From: Bacteroidota bacterium
GTDB taxonomy: Bacteria > Bacteroidota > Bacteroidia > Chitinophagales > UBA10324
NCBI GenBank assembly: GCA_014190575.1
Contig: BJGQ01000010.1
Span: forward strand, 42,092-80,811
Reading direction: 5' to 3'
Length of the DNA: 38,720 nt
This document shows positions 16,949 to 26,280 of this stretch, piece after piece. The translations under genes were made by a program, and so were the position numbers. Within the stretch, counting starts at the first letter, position 1. Every line of letters starts with the position of its first letter. The notes beneath the pieces were generated by a model that saw only the letters and a list, made by a program, of their open reading frames with translations, made no database searches and was not told where the DNA came from.

Positions 16949-18370
16949 ATGCACGCAGAATCGGCCGTAAGGGCCCCGCTTATTTACGGCAACAAAACAT
17001 ATCATCAGATTACTGAGGATATTTGTCGCCCGATAGAAAGCAAGCCCACAAGACTTTACCTCATCACGATTACTTTCACTGCATTGTTGATGACCTGGGG
17101 TTTATTCATGATTGGCTGGACCGTTTGGTTCGGTATCGGTACATGGGGATTAAACAGAACCGTAGATTGGGGATGGGACATCACCAATTTCGTTTGGTGG
17201 ATTGGTATTGGTCACGCCGGAACATTAATCTCTGCAATTCTTTTATTGTTCCGTCAGAAATGGCGTATGGCAATTAATCGTGCAGCAGAAGCAATGACTA
17301 TTTTCGCTGTTATTTGTGCTGGTTTATTTCCGATATTTCACATGGGGCGTGTTTGGTTAATATTTTTCAACCTTCCTTACCCTAACTCTCGCGGACCATT
17401 ATGGCCGAACTTCAACTCGCCATTGTTATGGGATGTGTTCGCAATTTCAACATATTTTACTGTTTCACTTTTATTTTGGTACACCGGATTAATTCCTGAT
17501 ATTGCTACTGTTCGTGACCGTGCGAAAAAGAAATTTACAAAATGGATTTACGGAGTTTTAAGTTTCGGATGGACAGGTTCTGCTAAACATTGGCAACGAC
17601 ACGAAGCACTTTCGTTGGTGCTTGCAGGTATTTCAACACCGCTTGTACTTTCAGTTCACACCATTGTATCCTTTGACTTCGCTACTTCAGTTATTCCCGG
17701 TTGGCACACCACCATCTTCCCTCCATACTTCGTTGCCGGTGCAATTTTTTCCGGTTTCGCAATGGTGTTGACATTGATGTTGGTTGCAAGAAAAGTAATG
17801 AACCTTCAACAATACATTACATTGGAACACATTGAATCAATGAATAAAATCATTGTGTTAACAGGTTCCATTGTTGGTTCAGCTTACATAACCGAATTAT
17901 TTGTTGCCTGGTACAGCGGAAACATTTACGAACAATATGCTTTTGCAAACAGAGCACTCGGGCCATATTGGTGGGCATATTGGGGAATGATGACCTGTAA
18001 TGTTATCAGTCCGCAATTGTTCTGGGTTCGTCCATTGCGTCGTAGTGTTTGGTTTACTTTCTTCATGTCGATCATTATCAATTGCGGTATGTGGTTCGAA
18101 CGATTTGTAATCATCGTTACTTCTATACATCGTGATTTCATTCCTTCTTCTTGGTCCTATTATTCTCCGACCTATGTTGAGATCAGCATTTTTGCGGGAA
18201 CAGTTGGATTATTCCTGACAGCATTCATGTTGTTTGCGAAGACCATGCCTGTAATTGCAATGGCAGAAACAAAACACATTTTAAGAATTTCAGGTGATGC
18301 ACAGAAAAAAGCTGCGGCAGCACATTCACATAGTCATGAAGATTTACCTGGATCAATTCAAGTTCATTAA
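16949..18370 (+). CDS. actC: Alternative complex III subunit ActC, NrfD-like membrane protein
   Basis: This is a polytopic NrfD/PsrC-type subunit that supplies a quinol site in ACIII. The 473 residues contain about ten hydrophobic segments, beginning with LYLITITFTALLMTWGLFMI near 37. Family-like stretches include WWIGIGHAGTLISAILLLF and FPIFHMGRVWLIFF. The C-terminal tail is histidine-rich (AAAHSHSHEDLPGSIQVH). It is paired with the second NrfD-like gene actF, and its stop is only 2 bp from actD. Confidence 0.95.
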   Translation: MHAESAVRAPLIYGNKTYHQITEDICRPIESKPTRLYLITITFTALLMTWGLFMIGWTVWFGIGTWGLNRTVDWGWDITNFVWWIGIGHAGTLISAILLLFRQKWRMAINRAAEAMTIFAVICAGLFPIFHMGRVWLIFFNLPYPNSRGPLWPNFNSPLLWDVFAISTYFTVSLLFWYTGLIPDIATVRDRAKKKFTKWIYGVLSFGWTGSAKHWQRHEALSLVLAGISTPLVLSVHTIVSFDFATSVIPGWHTTIFPPYFVAGAIFSGFAMVLTLMLVARKVMNLQQYITLEHIESMNKIIVLTGSIVGSAYITELFVAWYSGNIYEQYAFANRALGPYWWAYWGMMTCNVISPQLFWVRPLRRSVWFTFFMSIIINCGMWFERFVIIVTSIHRDFIPSSWSYYSPTYVEISIFAGTVGLFLTAFMLFAKTMPVIAMAETKHILRISGDAQKKAAAAHSHSHEDLPGSIQVH

Positions 18371-18372
18371 CC

Positions 18373-18909
18373 ATGAGAAATAAATTTTTAGTAGGATTAT
18401 ACAGCGACGAGGACAAGATGATAGATGGCGTTCGAAAAATGCGCGAAAACCATCTGGAAGTTTACGATGTGGTTTCTCCGTTCGCTGTTCACGGATTAGA
18501 TGATGCTTTAGGATTGAATGAATCAAGATTGCACATCACCGGATTTATTTATGGTGCTACAGGATTGACTATTGCACTGACTTTTATGTCATGGGTATTC
18601 ACTTCCGATTGGCCATTAAACTTTGGGGGCAAACCTCACTTTTCTTTTCCGGCTTTTGTTCCAATTCTTTTTGAATTTACAGTGTTAAGTGCTTCTATTG
18701 GAATGACATTAACTTTCTTACTTCGTTCAGGATTGTATCCCGGAAGAATTCGTGAGAAGTTAGATGAGCGTACAACAGACGATAAGTTTGCAGTGGTATT
18801 CAGAATCAATAAAAAAACTACTGCTGAAGAAATAAGCAAGATGAAAGACATGCTTCAATCATCAGGAGCAGAAGAAATTAAAGAGAGAGATTTAAAAAGA
18901 CATTATTAA
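18373..18909 (+). CDS. actD: Alternative complex III subunit ActD (DUF3341)
   Basis: This 178-residue accessory membrane subunit has the family's opening: a cytoplasmic domain with VGLYSDEDKMIDGVRKMR and YDVVSPFAVHGLDDALG. Two transmembrane segments follow (GFIYGATGLTIALTFMSW, and FEFTVLSASIGMTLTFLL with SGLYP after it), then a small soluble C-terminal domain. Two bases separate it from actC. Its exact role in the complex is structural as far as known. Confidence 0.93.
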   Translation: MRNKFLVGLYSDEDKMIDGVRKMRENHLEVYDVVSPFAVHGLDDALGLNESRLHITGFIYGATGLTIALTFMSWVFTSDWPLNFGGKPHFSFPAFVPILFEFTVLSASIGMTLTFLLRSGLYPGRIREKLDERTTDDKFAVVFRINKKTTAEEISKMKDMLQSSGAEEIKERDLKRHY

Positions 18910-18929
18910 TTGATTTCGAAAAAAGAATC

Positions 18930-19589
18930 ATGATAAAGAGGTCATCCATAGTAACTGCCGGTTTAGTACTGTTTGTTTGGTTGTTGCAAAGTGCTTGCAG
19001 CAATGAACCACGCAGAACTCCCGGTCGTGAGTACATGCCTGATATGGCGCATCCTGTAGCTTACGAAACATATTTAGGTAATGATATTTTTTCTGACAGC
19101 ATGAACGCACAAAAGCCAGTATTGGGAACCATACCAATTTATCAGGGAGTTGTTGGAAATGAAAATGCTTTTATGCCTTTCCATTATACCAATACACCTG
19201 AAGGTTATGAAGCAGCAGGAGTTGATGTGAAAAATCCATTAACAATTACAGCTGATGTTTTAGGCGAAGGAAAAAGATTATTCAATATTTATTGTGCTAT
19301 TTGTCATGGTGAAGATGGAAAAGCATCCGGTCACATTGTAGTTGGTGATAATGTAACTAGCAAATTTCCACCCCCACCATCGTACTTTACTGACGCAATT
19401 TTAGCATTGCCCGAGGGAAAAATGTATTTCTCGGTTCACTTTGGAAAAAATTTAATGGGCTCTTACAGTACTCAATTAGATAGAATTCAAATCTGGAAAG
19501 TAATTTCATATGTAAGAAGTATGCAGGAAGATTACCGAAAAACATTGGCCGGTACACCTGCAGTTACTGATTCAACCAAAAAAATGTAA
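18930..19589 (+). CDS. actE: Alternative complex III subunit ActE, monohaem cytochrome c lipoprotein
   Basis: This 219-residue periplasmic cytochrome is anchored by lipid: the signal ends in LLQSAC with C23. It has the ActE-type segments EYMPDMAHPVAYETY and GTIPIYQGV before a single class I haem domain, C122-AIC-H126 (YCAICHGEDG). A likely axial methionine is in FGKNLMGSY. It is a candidate exit point for electrons to the oxidase. Gaps on both sides are about 20 bp. Confidence 0.93.
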   Translation: MIKRSSIVTAGLVLFVWLLQSACSNEPRRTPGREYMPDMAHPVAYETYLGNDIFSDSMNAQKPVLGTIPIYQGVVGNENAFMPFHYTNTPEGYEAAGVDVKNPLTITADVLGEGKRLFNIYCAICHGEDGKASGHIVVGDNVTSKFPPPPSYFTDAILALPEGKMYFSVHFGKNLMGSYSTQLDRIQIWKVISYVRSMQEDYRKTLAGTPAVTDSTKKM

Positions 19590-19611
19590 ACACTGAAAAT
19601 CAAGCGCTGCA

Positions 19612-20793
19612 ATGAACGAGACTTTTAATTTTACATCGAGACTAAAAACCATCAGTATGGTATTAATGCTGATAGGTGCTGCTGCATTAGCGGGAGGCTT
19701 TGTTGTTTATAGTGGAGATGAAATAAACCGCGTATGGGCAAATCTCCTGTTGGATAGTGTGTTCTTTTTGGGGATAGGAATGGGAAGCGCATTTTTTATT
19801 GCTGCAGTTTATCTTGCATGGGGTGGATTTTCAGTTGTTTTCAAAAGAGTACCGGAAGCAATTTCGCAATGGATGCCTGTAGCCGCAGTCATTTTATTAT
19901 TAGTGTTAATTGCAGGGCATGGAAATTTATATGAGTGGACACATGCTGAGGAAGTTGAACACGATCCAATCTTAAAAGGTAAGACAGCCTACCTGAATCT
20001 CCCTTTCTTTTTTATTCGCTTTGCATTTTTTCTTGGCGCGTTAGTAACTTGCACTATTCTTCTTCGCAAAACTTCTTTGAAAGAAGATACGATGATGGCT
20101 GGTGATACTACAATGTACAAACGCAGTTTAGTAATTGCTTCTGTGTTCATTCCATTCTTTGCTGTTTATATTTTAGTTACTGCTTGGGATTGGTTAATGT
20201 CATTGGATCCGCATTGGTACAGTACTATGTATGGTTGGTATTCGTTCGCAAGTTTCTGGGTGACCAGTATTGCTGTGATAACATTGTTTACAATTTTCTT
20301 AAAGAAGAAAGGATATTTGAAAGAAGTTAATGTCAATCATTTGCATAACCTTGGAATCATGATGTTTGCATTCAGCATCTTTTGGACTTATGTAACCTTC
20401 TGCCAATTCATGCTGATTTGGTATGCAAACATTCCTGAAGAAACAATTTATTTCCAACACAGATATGGTCATTACAAACCATTGTTCTACGGAATATTTG
20501 TATTGAATTTCGTACTTCCGTTTTTATTGCTGATGTCACGAGATGCAAAGAGAAACATGAATCGTTTAATACTTGTTGCATGCATAATAATCATCGGACA
20601 CTTTACCGATTTTTATTTAATGATAATGCCCGCGACTGTTGGAGATAAAAATGGTTTTGGTTTTCTTGAAATCGGATTGCCTTGTTTATACATTGGCTTA
20701 CTGCTTTATGTTGTTTTCTCTTCATTGGCAAAAGCTAATCTGGTTCCGAAAAATCACCCATTCTTACAAGAGAGCATTCATAATTCCCTTTAA
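19612..20793 (+). CDS. actF: Alternative complex III subunit ActF, NrfD-like membrane protein
   Basis: This 393-residue polytopic membrane protein resembles ActC and forms the second NrfD-like quinol-binding core subunit of ACIII. It has about ten hydrophobic segments, with LLLVLIAGHGNLYEWTH, WDWLMSLDPHWYSTMYGWY and FSIFWTYVTFCQFMLIWYAN as recognisable stretches. No cofactor motif is expected. coxB starts 26 bp after it, directly linking complex III and oxidase genes. Confidence 0.93.
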   Translation: MNETFNFTSRLKTISMVLMLIGAAALAGGFVVYSGDEINRVWANLLLDSVFFLGIGMGSAFFIAAVYLAWGGFSVVFKRVPEAISQWMPVAAVILLLVLIAGHGNLYEWTHAEEVEHDPILKGKTAYLNLPFFFIRFAFFLGALVTCTILLRKTSLKEDTMMAGDTTMYKRSLVIASVFIPFFAVYILVTAWDWLMSLDPHWYSTMYGWYSFASFWVTSIAVITLFTIFLKKKGYLKEVNVNHLHNLGIMMFAFSIFWTYVTFCQFMLIWYANIPEETIYFQHRYGHYKPLFYGIFVLNFVLPFLLLMSRDAKRNMNRLILVACIIIIGHFTDFYLMIMPATVGDKNGFGFLEIGLPCLYIGLLLYVVFSSLAKANLVPKNHPFLQESIHNSL

Positions 20794-20819
20794 TAACTGA
20801 CTGAGAAAAAGAACTTGCA

Positions 20820-21866
20820 ATGACAACATACTTAGTAATAGCGGCCTTACTCCTCATCGGGATGCTGGTTGTTCAGATTTCGAAAGCCAATGAATATATC
20901 AATACACTCAGAGGTGAAGATGCTGAATTGGATACCGATAAAATCAATGGTGTTCTCTGGTTAATATTCACTATTTTATTTTTAGTTGGAATTGTCTGGA
21001 GCACATGGTACTTCAGTCCTTTGTTTCTTCCTGAATCTGCATCTGAACATGGTCATTGGATTGATACCATGTTTAACATCACACTTATTTTAACAGGAAT
21101 TGTTTTCGTTTTAACACAAGCGGCTTTGGGATGGTTTGCATGGAAGTATCATGGCAAAAAAGGAAAGCTCGGATTTTATTATCCTGAAAATAATAAACTG
21201 GAAATGATTTGGACAGTTGTTCCTGCAATAGCTTTAACAATTTTAGTTGTTGTTGGATTATACTATTGGTTCAGAATTACCGGCCCTGCGTCTGCTGATG
21301 CAAGAGTGGTGGAGATAACAGGCAAGCAATTCAACTGGTTGGTTCGTTACCCTGGACCTGATGGGAAATTGGGAACCAACAATTGGAAATTAATTGACGA
21401 AACAAATGCAGTTGGAATTGATTTCAATAACAAAGATGGATTGGATGATGTGATGCCAACTGAACTTCACTTTGAAGTAAATAAACCGTATTTATTAAAG
21501 ATCGGAGCACGCGATGTTATTCATGATGTTGGTTTACCACATTTCAGAATTCACATGGATGCTATGCCCGGACTTCCTACACATTTCAAATTCACTCCAA
21601 CTATTACAACCGATGAGATGAAGAAGAAGACAAATAATCCAAATTTCGACTACGAATTGTGTTGTGATTATTTGTGTGGCAAGGGACACTCGGCTATGAA
21701 GATGATGGTTTATGTTGATACGAAGGAGCAATATCAGGCATGGTTGCAAAAGCAAAAATCATTTTATGAGACAGCTATAAAAGGAACCGACGAAGAAAAA
21801 AAATTCAAAGTAGCTGCCACGGGTACTGTTTCTACCGAAAGCGGAAACACACAAACAAATCTTTAA
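20820..21866 (+). CDS. coxB: Cytochrome c oxidase subunit II
   Basis: This subunit carries the CuA centre that receives electrons from cytochrome c. The 348 residues have an extra N-terminal transmembrane segment (about 4-20) before a further set near 45-65, 88-108 and 130-150, as is seen in related bacteria. The cupredoxin domain follows with HDVGLPHFRIHMDAMPG and the CuA motif C282-x3-C286-x3-H290-x2-M293. There is no fused cytochrome c domain at the C-terminus, so a separate haem, possibly on ActA or ActE, must deliver electrons. Confidence 0.95.
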   Translation: MTTYLVIAALLLIGMLVVQISKANEYINTLRGEDAELDTDKINGVLWLIFTILFLVGIVWSTWYFSPLFLPESASEHGHWIDTMFNITLILTGIVFVLTQAALGWFAWKYHGKKGKLGFYYPENNKLEMIWTVVPAIALTILVVVGLYYWFRITGPASADARVVEITGKQFNWLVRYPGPDGKLGTNNWKLIDETNAVGIDFNNKDGLDDVMPTELHFEVNKPYLLKIGARDVIHDVGLPHFRIHMDAMPGLPTHFKFTPTITTDEMKKKTNNPNFDYELCCDYLCGKGHSAMKMMVYVDTKEQYQAWLQKQKSFYETAIKGTDEEKKFKVAATGTVSTESGNTQTNL

Positions 21867-21877
21867 AAATTTTTTAG

Positions 21878-23758
21878 ATGAGCACAAAAGATCTTCATCA
21901 TGGACATAGTGAGCAACACGCAGGTGCTGCAATAACTGACCATGTGCATTATCAGGATACTGAGGGTGTAATCAGATTTGAAGCAGATCATGGTCATCAC
22001 GACAGTGATCGTAATAAAAAGAATTTCATTCACACTTATATTTTCAGTACTGATCATAAAATGATTGGTAAACAATTTTTGATTACCGGAATTATCTGGG
22101 CAATTATTGGTGGAGGACTATCAAATATTTTCAGAATGCAGTTGGGATTTCCAGATGTGCCTTTACATTTTATCGGAACAATTTTCGGCGACAAATGGGC
22201 GCCTGGGGGTAAAATGACTCCTGACTTTTATAATATGCTTATTACCATGCATGGTACCATTCTCGTTTTCTTTGTATTGACTGCAGGATTAAGCGGAACA
22301 TTTGCCAACTTATTAATTCCACTTCAGATTGGTGCGCGTGATATGGCTTCACCCGTTTTAAATATGCTTTCTTATTGGTTTTTCTTTTTGGCGGGTGCGG
22401 TTATGTTCACTTCCTTTTTTCTTCCAAGTGGTGCAGCAGGAGTTAGCTGGGTTTTTTATCCACCTTTAAGTGCCATTCGATCGGCAGCAGTAGGTTCGGA
22501 AACCGGTGCAGATTTCTGGTTGATTAGTATGGCATTGTTTATTGTCTCGAGTTTGTTGGGAGGATTAAATTATATCACAACCATTCTCAACCTTCGAACC
22601 AAAGGAATGTCTATGTCAAAATTGCCATTAACAATTTGGGCCTTGTTAATAACAGCGATTCTTGGATTGTTATCGTTCCCCGTTCTTTTAGGTGCAGCTA
22701 TTCTTTTAATATTTGATCGTTCAATGGGAACAAGTTTTTATTTAGACAAAATTTACATAAGTGGAATAGGAGCAATGCCACACGAAGGTGGCAACCCGAT
22801 TTTATATCAACACTTGTTTTGGTTCTTAGGTCATCCTGAAGTTTACATTGTCATTCTTCCTGCTTTTGGAATTGTTTCGGAAGTGTTGGCAGTGAATTCA
22901 CGCAAACCAATATTCGGTTATCGAGCAATGATTCTTTCAATGCTTGCCATTGCCGCTTTGGCATTTTTCGTTTGGGCGCATCACATGTTCGTTACCGGAT
23001 TAAATCCATTCGTTGGTTCTGTGTTTGTGTTCCTCACCTTGTTAATTGCAATTCCTTCAGCTATTAAAGTATTCAATTGGATTACAACAATTTGGCGAGC
23101 GAATATCAGGTACACCCCAGCCATGATGTTTTCGGTCGGGTTTGTCTCTCTCTTTATATCAGGAGGATTAACCGGAATTTTCTTGGGTAATTCTTCTATT
23201 GATATTCAATTACATGATACTTATTTTATTGTTGCTCACTTCCATATTGTAATGGGTGTTGCTGCTTTCTTCGGAATGTTTGCGGGTGTGTACCATTGGT
23301 TTCCTAAAATGTATGGTCGTTTTATGAATCGCACAATTGGGTTTATTCACTTCTGGGTTACTTTCGTGGGATCATATTGTATTTTCTGGCCAATGCACTA
23401 TCAGGGAATGGCAGGTGTACCTCGTCGTTATTATTCACATGGTGCATTTGAATCATTCAATAAATTCGGTGCACTGAGTGAGTTCATTACCATTGCTGCG
23501 ATTGTTGTTTTCCTTGCGCAATTACTTTTTGTTTTCAATTTCTTGTACAGCATGTATCGCGGTAAAAAAGTTACTGAACTCAATCCTTGGAAATCAAATA
23601 CCATTGAATGGACTACTCCGATTCATCCGGGACACGGAAACTGGGATGGACCATTACCAGAAGTTCATCGCGGACCATATGATTATGGAAAAGATGGCGA
23701 AGATTTTATTCCACAAACAGTTCCGATGCGACCTGGTGAAACCACTCATCACGGATAA
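21878..23758 (+). CDS. coxA: Cytochrome c oxidase subunit I
   Basis: This is the catalytic haem-copper subunit, which reduces oxygen to water and pumps protons. The 626-residue product has twelve or so membrane segments. Visible haem and copper ligands are the His in ITMHGTILVFF, GHPEVYI with the cross-linked His/Tyr pair, WAHHMF, and HDTYFIVAHFHIVMG. The glutamate in GHPEVY is typical of A1-type enzymes with a D channel. The first 60 residues are unusually histidine-rich (HHGHSEQH, DHVHY, DHGHHD), before the conserved FSTDHK start of the fold. Nearest neighbours are coxB (11 bp) and ctaB (19 bp). Confidence 0.97.
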   Translation: MSTKDLHHGHSEQHAGAAITDHVHYQDTEGVIRFEADHGHHDSDRNKKNFIHTYIFSTDHKMIGKQFLITGIIWAIIGGGLSNIFRMQLGFPDVPLHFIGTIFGDKWAPGGKMTPDFYNMLITMHGTILVFFVLTAGLSGTFANLLIPLQIGARDMASPVLNMLSYWFFFLAGAVMFTSFFLPSGAAGVSWVFYPPLSAIRSAAVGSETGADFWLISMALFIVSSLLGGLNYITTILNLRTKGMSMSKLPLTIWALLITAILGLLSFPVLLGAAILLIFDRSMGTSFYLDKIYISGIGAMPHEGGNPILYQHLFWFLGHPEVYIVILPAFGIVSEVLAVNSRKPIFGYRAMILSMLAIAALAFFVWAHHMFVTGLNPFVGSVFVFLTLLIAIPSAIKVFNWITTIWRANIRYTPAMMFSVGFVSLFISGGLTGIFLGNSSIDIQLHDTYFIVAHFHIVMGVAAFFGMFAGVYHWFPKMYGRFMNRTIGFIHFWVTFVGSYCIFWPMHYQGMAGVPRRYYSHGAFESFNKFGALSEFITIAAIVVFLAQLLFVFNFLYSMYRGKKVTELNPWKSNTIEWTTPIHPGHGNWDGPLPEVHRGPYDYGKDGEDFIPQTVPMRPGETTHHG

Positions 23759-23777
23759 TTAATTATTCAGAAGCGAA

Positions 23778-24671
23778 ATGCAAAAGACCCAACGAATTGA
23801 AATTACATCATTGATTGCTGCGAAGTTGAAAGACTACGCACAACTTATGAAATTTCGTTTGTCGATGTTGGTGGTGTTTTCTTCAGGCATAGGTTACCTT
23901 ATGGGTTTAACCGGCTCAATCAATTGGCAGGGTTTCATAATGATTTGCGTTGGAGGAATGTTAACTTCCGGAGCATCCAATGCTTTGAATCAGATAATTG
24001 AAAAGGATTTTGATCGTTTGATGAAGCGCACAGCAAACCGACCGTTACCTACTGAACGGATGGCAACCATTGAAGCATTATTATTCAGTGGAATTTTAGC
24101 TGTGAGCGGAATTGGTATTCTTTGGATTTATTTTAATGAAGCTGCTGCTTTGTTAAGTGCCATTGCTTTACTCACTTATGCTTTCATTTATACCCCATTA
24201 AAAAGATACAGCCCCATTGCAGTTTATGTTGGAGCAATTCCCGGTGCATTACCACCAATGATTGGATATGTTGCTGCCACAAATTTGTTAAATGAACAAG
24301 CTTCACTTTTATTTCTTATTCAGTTCTTCTGGCAGTTGCCACACTTCTGGGCAATTGGTTGGGTTGGATATGAAGAATATATCCGTGCAGGTTTCAAATT
24401 ACTTCCATCAATAGAAGGAAGATCAAAAGCAAGTGCCATGCAAACTGTTTTCAGTGTCTTGGTATTAATTGGAATAAGTGTGTTACCTTATTATTTTGGT
24501 TTCACCGGATTTATTTCAATGCTCATTGTAGTTGCCGCGGGATTGGTTTTTCTCTGGCAGTCAATTAATTTATATCGTCAATGCAGTATCAGTGCTGCAC
24601 GACAATTAATGTTCGGATCATTTTTTTATTTACCAATTGTGCAGCTTGCGTTGTACTTCGATAAACTGTAA
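23778..24671 (+). CDS. ctaB: Protohaem IX farnesyltransferase (haem O synthase)
   Basis: This UbiA-family membrane prenyltransferase converts haem B to haem O, the first step toward the haem A of the oxidase. The 297-residue product has the prenyl-diphosphate motif in NQIIEKDFDRLMKRTANRPLP, the second conserved stretch YTPLKRYSPIAVYVGAIPGA, and FWQLPHFWAI. Multiple hydrophobic segments run throughout. It lies between oxidase structural genes, so cofactor supply is coupled to the enzyme. The haem A synthase gene (ctaA) is not in the window. Confidence 0.96.
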   Translation: MQKTQRIEITSLIAAKLKDYAQLMKFRLSMLVVFSSGIGYLMGLTGSINWQGFIMICVGGMLTSGASNALNQIIEKDFDRLMKRTANRPLPTERMATIEALLFSGILAVSGIGILWIYFNEAAALLSAIALLTYAFIYTPLKRYSPIAVYVGAIPGALPPMIGYVAATNLLNEQASLLFLIQFFWQLPHFWAIGWVGYEEYIRAGFKLLPSIEGRSKASAMQTVFSVLVLIGISVLPYYFGFTGFISMLIVVAAGLVFLWQSINLYRQCSISAARQLMFGSFFYLPIVQLALYFDKL

Positions 24672-24677
24672 TTATAA

Positions 24678-25256
24678 ATGATAGCAACAATGGCAATGAC
24701 CGAAGAAAATAAAAAACAAGCAGGCGCTCAACGCTTTGGTTTGTACTTGGGTCTTGCAACCATTGCAATGCTGTTTACTGCGCTGACGAGTGCTTACATT
24801 GTTCGCATGGGTGCCGGCAACTGGTTGTTTGTAAAAATGCCTTTTCAGTTTTGGATAAGTACAGCAATTATTATTTCGAGCAGCATTACTTTTTATTTTG
24901 CAAAAACATCACATCGTTCCGGAAATATTTCTAAATACAGAATGTTGGTTTGGCTAACTTTTATTTTAGGAATAGCCTTCATCAGTTTTCAATACATGGG
25001 TTGGTTGGCAATTGCTAAAACCGGAATTTACATTGACGGGAATCCTGGTGGCTCATTCATTTATGTTATTTCAATGGTGCATGTTGTACATGTTATGCTC
25101 GGATTGGTTCTTTTATCAATCGTTGCCATTCGCACTTCAATTAAATCTTACAATCCCGACCACATTTATAAAATTGGTTTGATGGCAACTTACTGGCACT
25201 TCGTTGACTTTCTGTGGATTTATCTTTTCATTTTCTTCCAAATAAAATTCTTCTAA
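24678..25256 (+). CDS. Cytochrome c oxidase subunit III, first copy
   Basis: This 192-residue protein has about five membrane segments and belongs to the subunit III family: it contains FISFQYMGWLAIAKTGIY, MVHVVHVMLGLVLLSIV and the closing TYWHFVDFLWIYLFIFF. The start is ATG at 24678, though ATGs at 24690 and 24696 are equally possible and would shorten a polar start. It begins 6 bp after ctaB and precedes a second subunit III gene by 12 bp. This copy is shorter and may fill a structural role beside the second. Confidence 0.92.
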   Translation: MIATMAMTEENKKQAGAQRFGLYLGLATIAMLFTALTSAYIVRMGAGNWLFVKMPFQFWISTAIIISSSITFYFAKTSHRSGNISKYRMLVWLTFILGIAFISFQYMGWLAIAKTGIYIDGNPGGSFIYVISMVHVVHVMLGLVLLSIVAIRTSIKSYNPDHIYKIGLMATYWHFVDFLWIYLFIFFQIKFF

Positions 25257-25268
25257 ACATACACTCTG

Positions 25269-25934
25269 ATGGAAGCAACTCTTACAGCACCAACCACAAC
25301 AAAAAATTCCTGGAACGGAGGAGTCTCCCCGTTTAAGGTAAGTTGGGGTAAACTGATGATGTGGTATTTTCTGCTCGGCGATAGTTTTTCATTCGCATCA
25401 TTTCTGGTAACCTACGGCGCACTGCGTTTCAGTTACGATTCGTGGCCGGTACCGAACGAAGTGTTCAAGACTTTCCCGTTTATGGGCGAAGCAAATCTGC
25501 CGCTCATGTTTGTGAGTCTGATGACTTTCATTCTCATTATGAGTTCAGTTACTATGGTGTTGGCTGTTCATTATGGAAATGCTGAAAAAAATAAAAAGAA
25601 AGTTGCCATGTGGTTATTCTTTACCATACTTGGCGGAATTGCTTTTTTAAGTTGCCAGGCTTGGGAGTGGACTCACCTGATTGGCGAAGGAATGGTGATG
25701 ACAAGTAATCCATTTGGTGCCACTGCCTTCGGATGGTTGTTCTTTTGCATTACCGGATTTCACGGCTTCCATGTATTTACCGGAGTAATAATTAACTGCA
25801 TTGTTTTAAGTAATGTAACCAGTGGAGTTTACGACCGCAAAGGAACTTATGAAATGGTGGAGAAGTGCGGCTTGTACTGGCACTTTGTTGATCTGGTTTG
25901 GGTGTTTGTGTTCATGGCTTTTTACCTTCTTTAA
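25269..25934 (+). CDS. coxC: Cytochrome c oxidase subunit III, second copy
   Basis: This 221-residue subunit III family protein starts with a Thr/Ala-rich leader and then about five membrane segments. Family stretches include GKLMMWYFLLGDSFSFASF, FLSCQAWEWTHLI, GFHGFHVFTGVIINC and the end CGLYWHFVDLVWVFVFMAFYLL. It is likely the main subunit III supporting proton uptake and stability of subunit I. It differs clearly from the first copy in length and N-terminus, so the pair is an old duplication. Subunit IV begins 28 bp later. Confidence 0.94.
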   Translation: MEATLTAPTTTKNSWNGGVSPFKVSWGKLMMWYFLLGDSFSFASFLVTYGALRFSYDSWPVPNEVFKTFPFMGEANLPLMFVSLMTFILIMSSVTMVLAVHYGNAEKNKKKVAMWLFFTILGGIAFLSCQAWEWTHLIGEGMVMTSNPFGATAFGWLFFCITGFHGFHVFTGVIINCIVLSNVTSGVYDRKGTYEMVEKCGLYWHFVDLVWVFVFMAFYLL

Positions 25935-25962
25935 TAATTAACGAATAGAAAAAATTTCAATC

Positions 25963-26280
25963 ATGTCAGCAGAAGCGCACGGTAATATGGTAAAGTTGAT
26001 CTGGAGAACTTTCTGGATCATGTTGATTTTAACAATTGTGGAAGTTGTTGCGGCAATTTTTTATCCGCATGGAATGAACCGCATGCCGTTAAATATTTTT
26101 TTCATAGTGATGAGTTTGACCAAAGCATTTTATATTGTTGGAACTTTCATGCACTTGAAGTTTGAAGTGAAACATTTAATCATTACTGTTTTGGTTCCAC
26201 TCATTTTATTGGCATACACTATTTGTATTTTCCTTGCTGAGGGCAGTAGTTGGTTGCATATGAAAAACACCATCTGGTAA
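25963..26280 (+). CDS. Prokaryotic cytochrome c oxidase subunit IV
   Basis: This 105-residue membrane protein of the caa3/aa3-type small subunit IV family has three hydrophobic segments (IWRTFWIMLILTIVEVVAAI; LNIFFIVMSLTKAFYIVG; LIITVLVPLILLAYTICIFL) and the family-like STKAF/SLTKAFYIVGTFMHLKFE stretch. It probably stabilises the oxidase. Its TAA overlaps the ATG of the following sco gene by one base (TAATG), so the two are translationally coupled. Confidence 0.92.
   Translation: MSAEAHGNMVKLIWRTFWIMLILTIVEVVAAIFYPHGMNRMPLNIFFIVMSLTKAFYIVGTFMHLKFEVKHLIITVLVPLILLAYTICIFLAEGSSWLHMKNTIW

Noticed and set aside
26250-26279. Earlier start for sco
   Set aside because: It lies inside subunit IV; the ATG at 26280 gives a normal membrane anchor and the usual stop/start overlap.
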